DNA of 32,663 nucleotides from Bacteroidota bacterium (GTDB lineage: Bacteria; Bacteroidota; Bacteroidia; Chitinophagales; Chitinophagaceae): the NCBI GenBank assembly GCA_023429985.1, contig JAEZCV010000173.1, positions 1-32,663 of the forward strand. Reading direction: 5' to 3'. A model generated the notes under the pieces. It was not told the DNA's origin. It did no database searches and saw only the letters and a program-made list of their open reading frames with translations. The translations under genes were made by a program, and so were the position numbers. Of the stretch, positions 23,667 to 31,424 are shown one piece after another (the first letter of the stretch is position 1; every line of letters begins with the position of its first letter).

Positions 23667-24152
23667 TCACTGTTTTAATTTAGTAATAATTGATGTAGTG
23701 GAAAATCCTTTTAATATCGGATTTATAATTACACGGCCTCCGTTGGCAATAACGTCGGAAGCACCTGCAATGTCTTCCGGTTTATAATCACCTCCCTTCA
23801 CCAGGAAATCCGGTAATACCATTTTGATCAGGTGAGCGGGAGTAGGCTCATCAAATAACACAACAGCATCAACCATAGAAAGGGCAGCCAGTACCAAGGC
23901 CCTGGCATCCTGTGAATTCACAGGCCTTCCTTCGCCTTTTAAATTTTTTACGGAGCTGTCGGCATTTAATCCAACTACCAGGTAATCGGCATAAGAGGCG
24001 GCTTCGGTTAGTGAAGCAATATGCCCGGCATGAATAATATCAAAACAACCATTGGTAAAAGCAATGGTTTTACCATCGGTTTTCCATTGGGAAACTTTTT
24101 TTATTAAATCTCCCTGTTCCAGAATTTTAGTTTTGATATTCCCTGTCTTCAC
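23667..24152 (-). CDS. rfaE2: Heptose-1-phosphate adenylyltransferase (GTG start)
   Basis: A 161-residue single-domain nucleotidyltransferase that activates D-glycero-beta-D-manno-heptose 1-phosphate with ATP, giving ADP-heptose for LPS or glycan. The HxGH motif is in FTNGCFDIIHAGHIASL, followed by VVGLNADSSVKNLKGEGRPV, LPDFLVKGGDY and a C-terminal GFSTTSII. It corresponds to the C-terminal half of HldE; the kinase half is absent. The only suitable start is GTG 24152, which overlaps the upstream flippase-like gene by 26 bp, so the two are probably translationally coupled. Confidence 0.93.
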   Translation of the reverse strand: MKTGNIKTKILEQGDLIKKVSQWKTDGKTIAFTNGCFDIIHAGHIASLTEAASYADYLVVGLNADSSVKNLKGEGRPVNSQDARALVLAALSMVDAVVLFDEPTPAHLIKMVLPDFLVKGGDYKPEDIAGASDVIANGGRVIINPILKGFSTTSIITKLKQ

Positions 24153-25158
24153 TCTGTTTATTTTTTTTATTAAAGTAAGAAAACAGCAGGCTAAGAATAA
24201 TTCCTGCCGCCAGAACTATTACGGTTTGAACTGACCATAATAACCATCCTAATGCGTTGCCAATGGTATTTTCATCCAGTCCGTAGAGTCCCATTAACCT
24301 GGCCACCAACAGGGGATAGGCTCCAATTCCTCCCGGTGTTAAAATCATTCCTACACTACCAACTGCCAGCGTTGTTAATCCTCCTCCAATACCCAGGTGA
24401 GCGGTTTCCTGTAAAGCATACATGCCCAGTGTAGTGCTGGCAAGATAAAGCATCCATATAGCTATTGAATGAAAAATGAACCATCCCTTTTGTTTAATAT
24501 GCCTGATACTGCTTAAACCATGAATAATTCCTTTTATTATGGTTCTGATTTTTATAACAATGCTGTTGTGATTAAATTTTTTGAAGATGTAAATCAAACC
24601 TGCAAGAACAATTATGAAGATCACTGCAACAAGAATGATCTTAAAAGTTGAAGTTTCGCCGGTGTTGTTAGTTAATAACCCACTGAAAGATTCTTTTACA
24701 TAATTGCCAATGAACTTTCCCTGGAATAATAAGGCCAGTGCAAAAACCACCAAAAGGCTCACACTGTCAACCGCCCTTTCCATTACAATGGTGCCCACCA
24801 GTTTGTCGGCCCTGACTTTTTCATATTTTGAAAGAATGGTACACTTTACAACTTCCCCCAATCTTGGAACGCCTGCATTTACCAGGTAGCCGATCATTAC
24901 GGCAGAAAAAGTGTTGAACATCCCGGGTTTATATCCCATAGGTTCCATAAGTATTCTCCACCTAACTGCCCTTAGGTAATGACTTAAAAGTAAAAGCAGC
25001 AGAACGGGAACGATCAGCCAGTGCCTGGCTTGTTGAATGGCAAGTTTGATTTGTTCCCAGTGAGATGCTTTTATATTTCTTACCGACAACCACACAAAGA
25101 AGATCCCTAATCCCAGGAAAAAAATATACTGAAGTATAGTAAAAATGGATTTTCTCAT
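24127..25158 (-). CDS. Flippase-like integral membrane protein (LPG synthase TM-region family)
   Basis: A 343-residue polytopic membrane protein of the UPF0104/AglD/MprF transmembrane family. About eight hydrophobic helices are visible, starting with ILQYIFFLGLGIFFVWLSV and ending with QTVIVLAAGIILSLLFSYF. Family marks include LRAVRWRILM near residue 65, VNAGVPRLGEVVKC and the late LTPGGIGAYPLL. Relatives are implicated in lipid or lipid-linked sugar flipping; no soluble LPG synthase domain is attached. It sits between panD and rfaE2 and overlaps rfaE2 by 26 bp. That suggests a link to heptose-containing glycan, which is an inference. Confidence 0.85.
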   Translation of the reverse strand: MRKSIFTILQYIFFLGLGIFFVWLSVRNIKASHWEQIKLAIQQARHWLIVPVLLLLLLSHYLRAVRWRILMEPMGYKPGMFNTFSAVMIGYLVNAGVPRLGEVVKCTILSKYEKVRADKLVGTIVMERAVDSVSLLVVFALALLFQGKFIGNYVKESFSGLLTNNTGETSTFKIILVAVIFIIVLAGLIYIFKKFNHNSIVIKIRTIIKGIIHGLSSIRHIKQKGWFIFHSIAIWMLYLASTTLGMYALQETAHLGIGGGLTTLAVGSVGMILTPGGIGAYPLLVARLMGLYGLDENTIGNALGWLLWSVQTVIVLAAGIILSLLFSYFNKKNKQSEDREYQN

Positions 25159-25197
25159 GTGAGCAGTAGTGGAATTCAGGCAAGATAATATATTGCT

Positions 25198-25542
25198 TTA
25201 AAGCCTGTTTCCTTCTTTGGGAAATACAACCCAGGGTTTGAAAGTCTTTGCTTCATCGAAAGACATAGAAGCATAGGATATAATTACGATCACATCTCCT
25301 GTCATTCCTTTTCTTGCAGCAGGTCCGTTAAGGCAGCAAACGCCCGAGCCTCGCTTTCCTTTGATCAGGTAAGTATCCAGCCGCTCGCCATTGTTAACAT
25401 TCACCACGGTAACCTTTTCATTCTCTATCATGTTAGCAGCATCCATCAGGTCCTCATCTAAGGTCAGACTTCCAACATAGTGCAGGTTGGCCTCAGTAAT
25501 TACAGCCCGGTGAACTTTTGATTTCAATACTGAAATATTCAT
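25198..25542 (-). CDS. panD: Aspartate 1-decarboxylase proenzyme
   Basis: Makes beta-alanine from aspartate for pantothenate. It is a 114-residue pyruvoyl enzyme. The self-cleavage site Gly24-Ser25 is in LHYVGSLTLD, and Lys9 and the downstream NVNNGERLDTYLIKG and NGPAARKGMTGDVIVI segments match the family. Length and cleavage position are exactly those of other PanD proteins. It begins 37 bp after the panC stop on the same strand, followed after 39 bp by the flippase-like gene. Confidence 0.97.
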   Translation of the reverse strand: MNISVLKSKVHRAVITEANLHYVGSLTLDEDLMDAANMIENEKVTVVNVNNGERLDTYLIKGKRGSGVCCLNGPAARKGMTGDVIVIISYASMSFDEAKTFKPWVVFPKEGNRL

Positions 25543-25579
25543 AGCGCGGCAAAGTTAATCTATGCAAGTGAAGCCTTTG

Positions 25580-26419
25580 TTAATTAAGCAGCATATTATC
25601 TATCAGTCTAACATTTCCAAGGCTGGCAGCTACCAAACCCACCAGTTTTTCATTTTTACCATTTGGAGGCTGCAGGGTTTCGGCCGATAAAATAGCCACA
25701 TAATCTGTTTGAAATCCTTTGTCATTGAGGTTATGTTTGGCATTTTCCACCAGGTTTTCCAGGCTGTCTTTCCCTATCCTTGCCTTTATGGTTTCGAGTT
25801 CATTAAATATTGACGTAGCTAATGCTTTATTTTTTTGATCGAGCCGCATATTCCTGCTGCTCATGGCAAGTCCATCCTTTTCCCTGATAGTGGGCATGAT
25901 CCTGAGTTCAGGTGCGTTTTCCCCGGAAATTTCAATCAGTTTTTTCACCACCATGCACTGTTGAAAATCCTTTTGTCCAAGGTAAAGTTTATCAGCATTT
26001 ATAATGTTCAATAAGCGGTCTATTACCTGGCACACGCCCTGGAAATGTCCCGGGCGATGGATACCTTCCAGTATAAACTCCACTTCTCCAAGATCGTACT
26101 TTAGGGGCTTGTAACCTGGTGGGTAAATTTCTGTTACAGAGGGAAGGAAGAGGATGTTACAGCCTGCCAGCACCAGCTTTTCAATATCCTTTTCTATGGT
26201 AACCGGATAATGATCAAAATCTTCTTTGTTGTTGAACTGGGAAGGGTTTACAAAAATGCTGCAAACAGTGATGTCATTTTCGGCTAGCGCGGATCGAATC
26301 AAAGAAATATGGCCCTCATGAAGGGCTCCCATAGTAGGTACGAACCCAATTTTTTTACCGTTTTGTTTTTCGGCTTTTACATGATTTGACAGTGCATCGG
26401 CAAGTTTGAAAACAATCAT
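25580..26419 (-). CDS. panC: Pantothenate synthetase
   Basis: ATP-dependent joining of pantoate and beta-alanine. It is a 279-residue class-I-synthetase-like fold. The HxGH motif is in FVPTMGALHEGHISLI, followed by SIFVNPSQFNNKEDF, RPGHFQGVCQVIDRL, LYLGQKDFQQ and the KMSKS-like REKDGLAMSSRNMRL. ATG 26419 gives the normal N-terminus. It is first of the minus-strand series panC-panD-flippase-rfaE2-ppk-ppx and divergent (88 bp) from the GlgA-like gene. A one-mismatch -7 box (TATTTCTG, 26458-26465) may drive it. Confidence 0.97.
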   Translation of the reverse strand: MIVFKLADALSNHVKAEKQNGKKIGFVPTMGALHEGHISLIRSALAENDITVCSIFVNPSQFNNKEDFDHYPVTIEKDIEKLVLAGCNILFLPSVTEIYPPGYKPLKYDLGEVEFILEGIHRPGHFQGVCQVIDRLLNIINADKLYLGQKDFQQCMVVKKLIEISGENAPELRIMPTIREKDGLAMSSRNMRLDQKNKALATSIFNELETIKARIGKDSLENLVENAKHNLNDKGFQTDYVAILSAETLQPPNGKNEKLVGLVAASLGNVRLIDNMLLN

Positions 26420-26467
26420 AATTGGGCATTTGAGAAGAGGTGGAACCGGCTTTTAAACAGAAATAGT

Positions 26468-26475
26468 TACCTTTG
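26468..26475 (+). promoter_or_regulatory. -7 element TACCTTTG of the GlgA-like gene
   Basis: An exact TANNTTTG match, 32 nt before ATG 26508, giving a predicted leader of about 25 nt. No -33 motif is evident at 19-21 bp. Confidence 0.45.
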
Positions 26476-26507
26476 CCCACCTTTTCCCGATTTTTAAAAC
26501 GGTAACA

Positions 26508-27323
26508 ATGTCAGCAAAGAAAAGAATTTTATTTATTGCCAATGAAATGTCTCCATACCTCGAACTCACAGAATTTTCTGAAGTAGTGAACAGGTTGGCG
26601 ATTAAGTCGAACGAGAGTGGATTTGAAGTACGCTGTATCATGCCCCGTTTTGGAGCCATCAACGAAAGACGTCACAGGCTGCATGAAGTTGTACGCCTTT
26701 CCGGGATCAATGTATCGGTAGATAACGAAGATTTTCCACTCCAGATAAAGGTGGCATCCCTGCCTAATGCACGATTACAGGTTTATTTTTTAGACAATGA
26801 AGACCTGTTCAAGCGTAAACATATTTTTACCGATGATAAGGAAAAATGGTTTGATGATAATGGCCTGCGTACTATATTTTTCTGTAAAGGTGCACTGGAA
26901 ACGGTGAAGAAATTTGGCTGGCCTCCCGACCTGATTCATTGCAGCGGATGGATGACAGGGCTGATTCCATTATACCTAAAAACAGTTTATAAAAAAGAAC
27001 CTGTGTTTGCACACAGCAAAGTAATTTATACTATTGGTCAGAATACTTTCAAGGAAAAGCTGGGTTCTGATTTTGCCGAAAAGGCCATCATTCATGCTTC
27101 GGTGAAAGAAAAGGACCTGGAGCCATTTAAAGAAGCAAACAATACAGCCATGTTCCGTGGTGGCGCCACCTATGCCGACGCCATTAGTTTCGGAGCCGAT
27201 AAAGTGGAAAAGAAGCTGGTAGAAGAGTTTACCAAAGTGCGTGGAAAGAAAACGCTTCCCTACAATGCCGAATCTGATTTAACAGACTATTTACAACTCT
27301 ATAACGATCTTGCGAACAAGTAA
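26508..27323 (+). CDS. Single-domain glycogen/starch-synthase-like protein
   Basis: A 271-residue protein matching only the N-terminal (GT5 acceptor) half of GlgA: KKRILFIANEMSPYLELTEF, FEVRCIMPRFGAINERRHRL, FCKGALETVKKFGWPPDLIHCSGWMTGLIPLYLK and VIYTIGQNTF. The whole C-terminal donor-binding domain is absent, and the KTGGL ADP-glucose motif is replaced by LELTEF (about residues 17-22). A glycogen synthase reaction is therefore doubtful despite the usual family name. The frame ends cleanly, so this is not a fresh truncation. The DUF4270 gene overlaps its end by 14 bp. It is divergent from panC. Confidence 0.85.
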   Translation: MSAKKRILFIANEMSPYLELTEFSEVVNRLAIKSNESGFEVRCIMPRFGAINERRHRLHEVVRLSGINVSVDNEDFPLQIKVASLPNARLQVYFLDNEDLFKRKHIFTDDKEKWFDDNGLRTIFFCKGALETVKKFGWPPDLIHCSGWMTGLIPLYLKTVYKKEPVFAHSKVIYTIGQNTFKEKLGSDFAEKAIIHASVKEKDLEPFKEANNTAMFRGGATYADAISFGADKVEKKLVEEFTKVRGKKTLPYNAESDLTDYLQLYNDLANK

Positions 27324-28785
27324 TTCCAAACTGCAACAAACTCTATTTGTGAAGAAATTCAACCTGGTCGTTCTTTATGTAATTGCATCTGTTTTTCTTT
27401 TCTCTTCCTGTAACAAAATTAACGAGGCCACCGATCTGGGTGGCGATCTTATTCCGCCCATAGATAATATCAACACATTCGAGAAATTTCTGGAAGTTGA
27501 AACTTTTAATCATTCTCATTTAAATGATTCAACCACTATAAGTTTTTACGATAACGTTGCAATTGGGCATATTGAATCTGATCCTGTATTTGGAAAAACA
27601 ACTGCAGATGCCTATTTCTCTTTAGGCAGGCAGTTTTACAAAGTATATCCTTTCCTTGGTGATAAGGATGATATTACCATTGATTCTGTAGTGCTTTCCA
27701 TAGCATACATTACTAATTACGGCGATTCTAATTCAAATCTTTCCGTTACGGTTGAAGAAATAGCGCCCAGCGCCGGTTTTCGTGAGGACAGCTTTTATGC
27801 ATATACCGATGCGCCATTTGCAACTACCAATGTTTTTGGTTCAAAAACCATTGCCATTAAAGATCTGAATGATTCGGTATTTGTTAAAACGCCGGGCATT
27901 CCGGAAGTTCAAAAATTTGGAAACGTACTTCGCATTCAACTGGATGATAACCTGGGCGTGCGGTTAAAGAATTACGATACCCTGGCAAATGGTGCTTATG
28001 TTAGCGATTCTTTATTCAAAGAAAATTTTAGAGGTTTAGCTATTAAATCTTCTGAAGTGGTTGGAAATGGTCTTGCCTATTTTAATCTTTCCGATCCCAG
28101 AACAAAACTTACTGTTTATTATTCATCCATATTAAATGGTTCGGACACTTCCAGTTTTGCTGAATTTTCTCACATACCGCTTGTAATTCCCGAAAATTTT
28201 AGAAACGGGCAGGCCAACATCATTAAAAGGGAACCTGGCGGAGCATGGGCAAATGCATTAGCCACACCAGGCGACAAGGCTTCCGAATTGTATATTCAAA
28301 GTTCTCCCGGCTCAATGGGAAAAATTCTAATACCTGCACTGGACACTTTTTCCAATAAGCTGGTGCACCGCGCCGAACTGATTATTCCAAAACTTCCTTC
28401 GGCAATGGAAAATACTTTTGGCCCGCCCCAATATATTTTTCTTGACCGCATCAACCAGCAAACTAACCTGCCATCCACACTGCACAACGATATATTGTTT
28501 GGGCAGAATTCCTATGATGTAAACAGGTTTGGCGGAAGATTGCTTCCCGATAATACCTATCGATTTGTAATTACACGCCATGTGCAGGGCATATTAACCC
28601 GCAATGAAACCAATGACACACTAAGGCTCCACGCACCTTACAGGGTGATTTTATACGATCAGAATTTTAAAACAAGCCAGTTGGTTTCCGTGTTGGATGA
28701 AATTGCAAAAGGGCGCGTAGTGGTGGCAGGAGGTAATCATGCCCAAACTCCTATGAGGCTTCGCCTGGTCTATTCAAATCTTTAA
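27310..28785 (+). CDS. DUF4270 family lipoprotein
   Basis: A protein of up to 491 residues, exported and lipid-anchored. The lipobox is FLFSSC, with Cys34 counted from ATG 27310, followed by NKINEATDLGGDLIPP, the opening typical of DUF4270. The remainder is beta-rich, with TFEKFLEVETF, IGHIESDPVFGKTTADAYFSL and a C-terminal RLRLVYSNL. ATG 27310 overlaps the GlgA-like gene by 14 bp. GTG 27349 would give a more canonical signal peptide (MKKFNLVVLYVI...) and is a strong alternative. The biochemical function is unknown. Coupling to the GlgA-like gene suggests a shared role. Confidence 0.86.
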   Translation: MRTSNSKLQQTLFVKKFNLVVLYVIASVFLFSSCNKINEATDLGGDLIPPIDNINTFEKFLEVETFNHSHLNDSTTISFYDNVAIGHIESDPVFGKTTADAYFSLGRQFYKVYPFLGDKDDITIDSVVLSIAYITNYGDSNSNLSVTVEEIAPSAGFREDSFYAYTDAPFATTNVFGSKTIAIKDLNDSVFVKTPGIPEVQKFGNVLRIQLDDNLGVRLKNYDTLANGAYVSDSLFKENFRGLAIKSSEVVGNGLAYFNLSDPRTKLTVYYSSILNGSDTSSFAEFSHIPLVIPENFRNGQANIIKREPGGAWANALATPGDKASELYIQSSPGSMGKILIPALDTFSNKLVHRAELIIPKLPSAMENTFGPPQYIFLDRINQQTNLPSTLHNDILFGQNSYDVNRFGGRLLPDNTYRFVITRHVQGILTRNETNDTLRLHAPYRVILYDQNFKTSQLVSVLDEIAKGRVVVAGGNHAQTPMRLRLVYSNL

Positions 28786-28811
28786 TATTGAAAAAACGGG
28801 TGTTATATTTG
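28781..28811 (+). promoter_or_regulatory. Candidate metK promoter
   Basis: TTTA (28781-28784), a 19-bp spacer and TATATTTG (28804-28811) match the Bacteroidota -33/-7 pattern. The box ends 37 nt before ATG 28849. I see no SAM-riboswitch fold in the short leader. Confidence 0.55.
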
Positions 28812-28848
28812 CTCCCATTTTCAAACCATAACCAAATTCTTCTTCCAC

Positions 28849-30102
28849 ATGCCTTATTTATTTACATCTGAAAGCGTATCAGAAGGACATCCTGATAAAG
28901 TTGCTGACCAGATATCCGATGCTCTTATTGATCATTTTCTTGCTTTTGATCCTAACTCCAAAGTAGCCTGCGAAACGCTTGTTACCACCGGGCAGGTTGT
29001 TCTGGCAGGAGAAGTAAAGTCAAAAGCTTATCTCGATGTTCAGGAAATTGCCCGCGGAGTTATTCGTAAAATTGGATATACCAAAAGTGAATATATGTTC
29101 GAAGCCAATTCCTGCGGTATCCTTTCTGCTATACACGAACAATCTTCTGATATCAACCAGGGAGTGGACAAAAAGAAGAAAGAGGAGCAGGGTGCCGGCG
29201 ACCAGGGAATGATGTTTGGGTACGCCACTAATGAAACGGAAGATTATATGCCTCTGGCTCTTGATCTTTCCCATAAAATATTACAGGAGCTGGCAGCATT
29301 GCGCCGCGAAAATAAGCAGATCAAATACCTGCGCCCCGATGCTAAATCACAGGTAACATTGGAATATGATGACAATAACCGCCCTGTTAGAATAGATGCA
29401 ATTGTAGTATCCACCCAGCACGACGACTTTGACACCGAACCTAAAATGCTGGCCCGAATTCAGAAGGATATCATCAACATTCTTATCCCGAGAGTTAAAG
29501 CAAAATATAAAAAGTACGCCAGGCTTTTTAATAACAATATTAAATACCATATTAACCCAACCGGGAAATTTGTTATCGGCGGACCTCATGGTGATACCGG
29601 TTTAACTGGCCGTAAAATTATAGTTGATACCTACGGCGGAAAAGGGGCACATGGAGGCGGCGCTTTCAGTGGTAAAGATCCTTCAAAAGTTGACCGCTCT
29701 GCTGCCTATGCTACCAGGCATATTGCTAAAAACCTGGTTGCTGCCGGACTGTGTGAAGAAGTGCTTGTGCAGGTTTCCTATGCAATTGGTGTTGCCCAAC
29801 CTACCAGTATAAACGTAAATACTTATGGTACCGCAAAAGTTGATATGTCCGACAGTGAAATTGCAGATATTGTTGCAGGCATTTTCGACATGCGCCCTTA
29901 CTTCATTGAGCAGCGACTGAAACTGCGTAACCCTATCTATAGTGAAACGGCAGCTTATGGTCACATGGGTCGTAAACCTGAAATGCTTACCAAAGAATTC
30001 TCCACACCAGAAGGAAAAGTTATTAAAAAGAAAGTGGAACTGTTTACCTGGGAAAAGCTGGATTACGTGCCGAAAGTGAAAAAGGCTTTTGGATTAAAAT
30101 AA
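28849..30102 (+). CDS. metK: S-adenosylmethionine synthetase
   Basis: Makes SAM from methionine and ATP in the cytosol. It is 417 residues, slightly longer than the E. coli enzyme (384). Motifs are FTSESVSEGHPDKVADQISDALID (ATP His and metal ligands), TTGQVVLAGEV, GAGDQGMMFGYA (the methionine/ATP loop), NPTGKFVIGGPHGDTGLTGRK, the P-loop-like YGGKGAHGGGAFSGKDPSKVDRSAAY, and SYAIGVAQPTSI. A short charged insert follows the first third (DKKKKEEQGAGDQG). It has its own promoter and terminator. Confidence 0.97.
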   Translation: MPYLFTSESVSEGHPDKVADQISDALIDHFLAFDPNSKVACETLVTTGQVVLAGEVKSKAYLDVQEIARGVIRKIGYTKSEYMFEANSCGILSAIHEQSSDINQGVDKKKKEEQGAGDQGMMFGYATNETEDYMPLALDLSHKILQELAALRRENKQIKYLRPDAKSQVTLEYDDNNRPVRIDAIVVSTQHDDFDTEPKMLARIQKDIINILIPRVKAKYKKYARLFNNNIKYHINPTGKFVIGGPHGDTGLTGRKIIVDTYGGKGAHGGGAFSGKDPSKVDRSAAYATRHIAKNLVAAGLCEEVLVQVSYAIGVAQPTSINVNTYGTAKVDMSDSEIADIVAGIFDMRPYFIEQRLKLRNPIYSETAAYGHMGRKPEMLTKEFSTPEGKVIKKKVELFTWEKLDYVPKVKKAFGLK

Positions 30103-30111
30103 AAAAAATTC

Positions 30112-30137
30112 AAACCCTTGCAATGCAGGGGTTTTTT
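30112..30137 (+). terminator. Rho-independent terminator of metK
   Basis: AAACCCTTGC (30112-30121) pairs with GCAGGGGTTT (30125-30134, one G-U) over a 3-nt loop, followed by TTTTTTATT. It ends only 3 bp before the next ATG. Confidence 0.88.
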
Positions 30138-30140
30138 ATT

Positions 30141-30632
30141 ATGAAAAGATATTGGTGGATAGCGTTAATACTTTCCATTGCCATGATCATTATTTTGAAG
30201 TGGCAGGGCAGTTCATTAATAACCCCGGTAAGTCCGCGCGGAATAATTGATCTTGAATTTGCCAGGGATGCCGCTAAACTTGAGCAGTTAAAGATATTCT
30301 GGAATCCCCGCGACCTTTCCAATCATATTTACCTTGATTTTATTTTCATCTTTGTTTACTCATGGTTTTTGGCAGCAGCTTCATCCAACCTATCAGAAAA
30401 AACAGGTTGGAAGAAATATGGTAAATGGTCGGTTTCCCTGGCAATGGGTGCCGGCTTTTTTGATATCCTGGAAAACTTCATGATGATTATGGTTTACCAG
30501 GAAAGATTCAGCCCGGAATTATTAGAAGTCATATTTTTTGTTGCCATGATCAAATTCCTTATGGCAGCACTTTCACTCCTTTACATTGTGGCCTCACTTC
30601 CCGGCATACTCATTAAAAACAAAAAGAAATAG
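30141..30632 (+). CDS. Hypothetical four-helix membrane protein
   Basis: A 163-residue protein that I do not recognise. Hydrophobic helices lie at about 4-20, 62-82, 96-118 and 129-155. Between helices 1 and 2 is a soluble segment with SPRGIIDLEFARDAAKLEQL, and the C-terminus is basic (KNKKK). ATG 30141 is used because an in-frame ATG at 30123 sits inside the metK terminator hairpin. The start follows the terminator's T-tract directly and no -7 box is visible, so expression may depend on readthrough from metK. It could be a small channel, sensor or assembly factor; there is no evidence to choose. Confidence 0.75.
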   Translation: MKRYWWIALILSIAMIIILKWQGSSLITPVSPRGIIDLEFARDAAKLEQLKIFWNPRDLSNHIYLDFIFIFVYSWFLAAASSNLSEKTGWKKYGKWSVSLAMGAGFFDILENFMMIMVYQERFSPELLEVIFFVAMIKFLMAALSLLYIVASLPGILIKNKKK

Positions 30633-30644
30633 GGGCTCAATGGC

Positions 30645-30652
30645 TATTTTTG
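30645..30652 (+). promoter_or_regulatory. -7 element TATTTTTG of rlmB
   Basis: An exact TANNTTTG match ending 4 nt before GTG 30657. The 14-mer GCTATTTTTGAAAC (30643-30656) is identical to the one before the glycosyltransferase operon. No -33 element is obvious. Confidence 0.5.
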
Positions 30653-30656
30653 AAAC

Positions 30657-31421
30657 GTGAAAAATTTCAGGTCTCCACAGCGCCCTAAAAAGTCCAGCCT
30701 TATAGCTGGCCGGAAAAATGTAATTGATGCCATAGAATCAGGTATGGCCATCGACAGGATCTACCTGCATAACAAAGCAGCAGGAGAACATGTAAGCAAG
30801 GTGAGGAAACTCGCTGAAATCAATCACATTCCCATCAATCATGTTCCCATTGAAAAGATCGCAGGTTTTAATATTGAACAGCACGATGGCTGCGTAGCCC
30901 TGAAATCAAAAGTAAAATACCAGGACCTTCAACAGGTTATCAGCTGGGTGGTGGAAAAAGGTGAGGTTCCATTCTTCCTGTTACTTGATGGAATTACCGA
31001 TATCCGGAATATTGGTGGCATTGCGCGCACAGCATTTTGTACAGGTGTACATGCGCTTATCATTCCTGACAAAGGTGTTGGGGCTTTAAATGAAGATGCC
31101 ATGCTTACATCGGCAGGCGCCCTTGAAAAAATTACTATTTGCAGGGTAGGAAGTTTAATGAAAGCTGTTGATGAATTGCACCTGAATGGGATTCAGGTTT
31201 ATGCCAGTGAAATGAAAGCAGCTAAGAATGTATTTGAACTGCCATTAACCGAACCTCTGGCCATAGTTATGGGAAGTGAAGAAAAAGGAATACATCCCGC
31301 ACTGCTGAAAATCTGCGATGAAAGGTTTAAAATACCAATGGCAGGCGATTTTGAATCGCTTAATGTTTCCGTTGCTACAGGAATTATTCTTTATGAAGTG
31401 ATGAAGCATCGAAATTTTTAA
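30657..31421 (+). CDS. rlmB: TrmH/RlmB-type 2'-O-ribose RNA methyltransferase (GTG start)
   Basis: A SAM-dependent SPOUT methyltransferase that probably modifies the 23S rRNA guanosine equivalent to G2251. It is 254 residues. The N-terminal substrate-binding domain (about 12-90) has IAGRKNVIDAIESG and EQHDGCVA. The SPOUT knot motifs are ITDIRNIGGIARTA (motif 1, with the catalytic Arg), LAIVMGSEEKGIHP (motif 2) and KIPMAGDFESLNVSVATGI (motif 3). It could instead be a tRNA 2'-O-methyltransferase of the same family. The start is GTG 30657, before MKNFRSPQ. The HMG-CoA-lyase-like gene follows after 3 bp. Confidence 0.88.
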   Translation: MKNFRSPQRPKKSSLIAGRKNVIDAIESGMAIDRIYLHNKAAGEHVSKVRKLAEINHIPINHVPIEKIAGFNIEQHDGCVALKSKVKYQDLQQVISWVVEKGEVPFFLLLDGITDIRNIGGIARTAFCTGVHALIIPDKGVGALNEDAMLTSAGALEKITICRVGSLMKAVDELHLNGIQVYASEMKAAKNVFELPLTEPLAIVMGSEEKGIHPALLKICDERFKIPMAGDFESLNVSVATGIILYEVMKHRNF

Positions 31422-31424
31422 ACC

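Noticed and set aside
28812..28848. SAM riboswitch upstream of metK
   Set aside because: The predicted leader is about 30 nt, too short for any SAM aptamer class, and no stem structure is visible.
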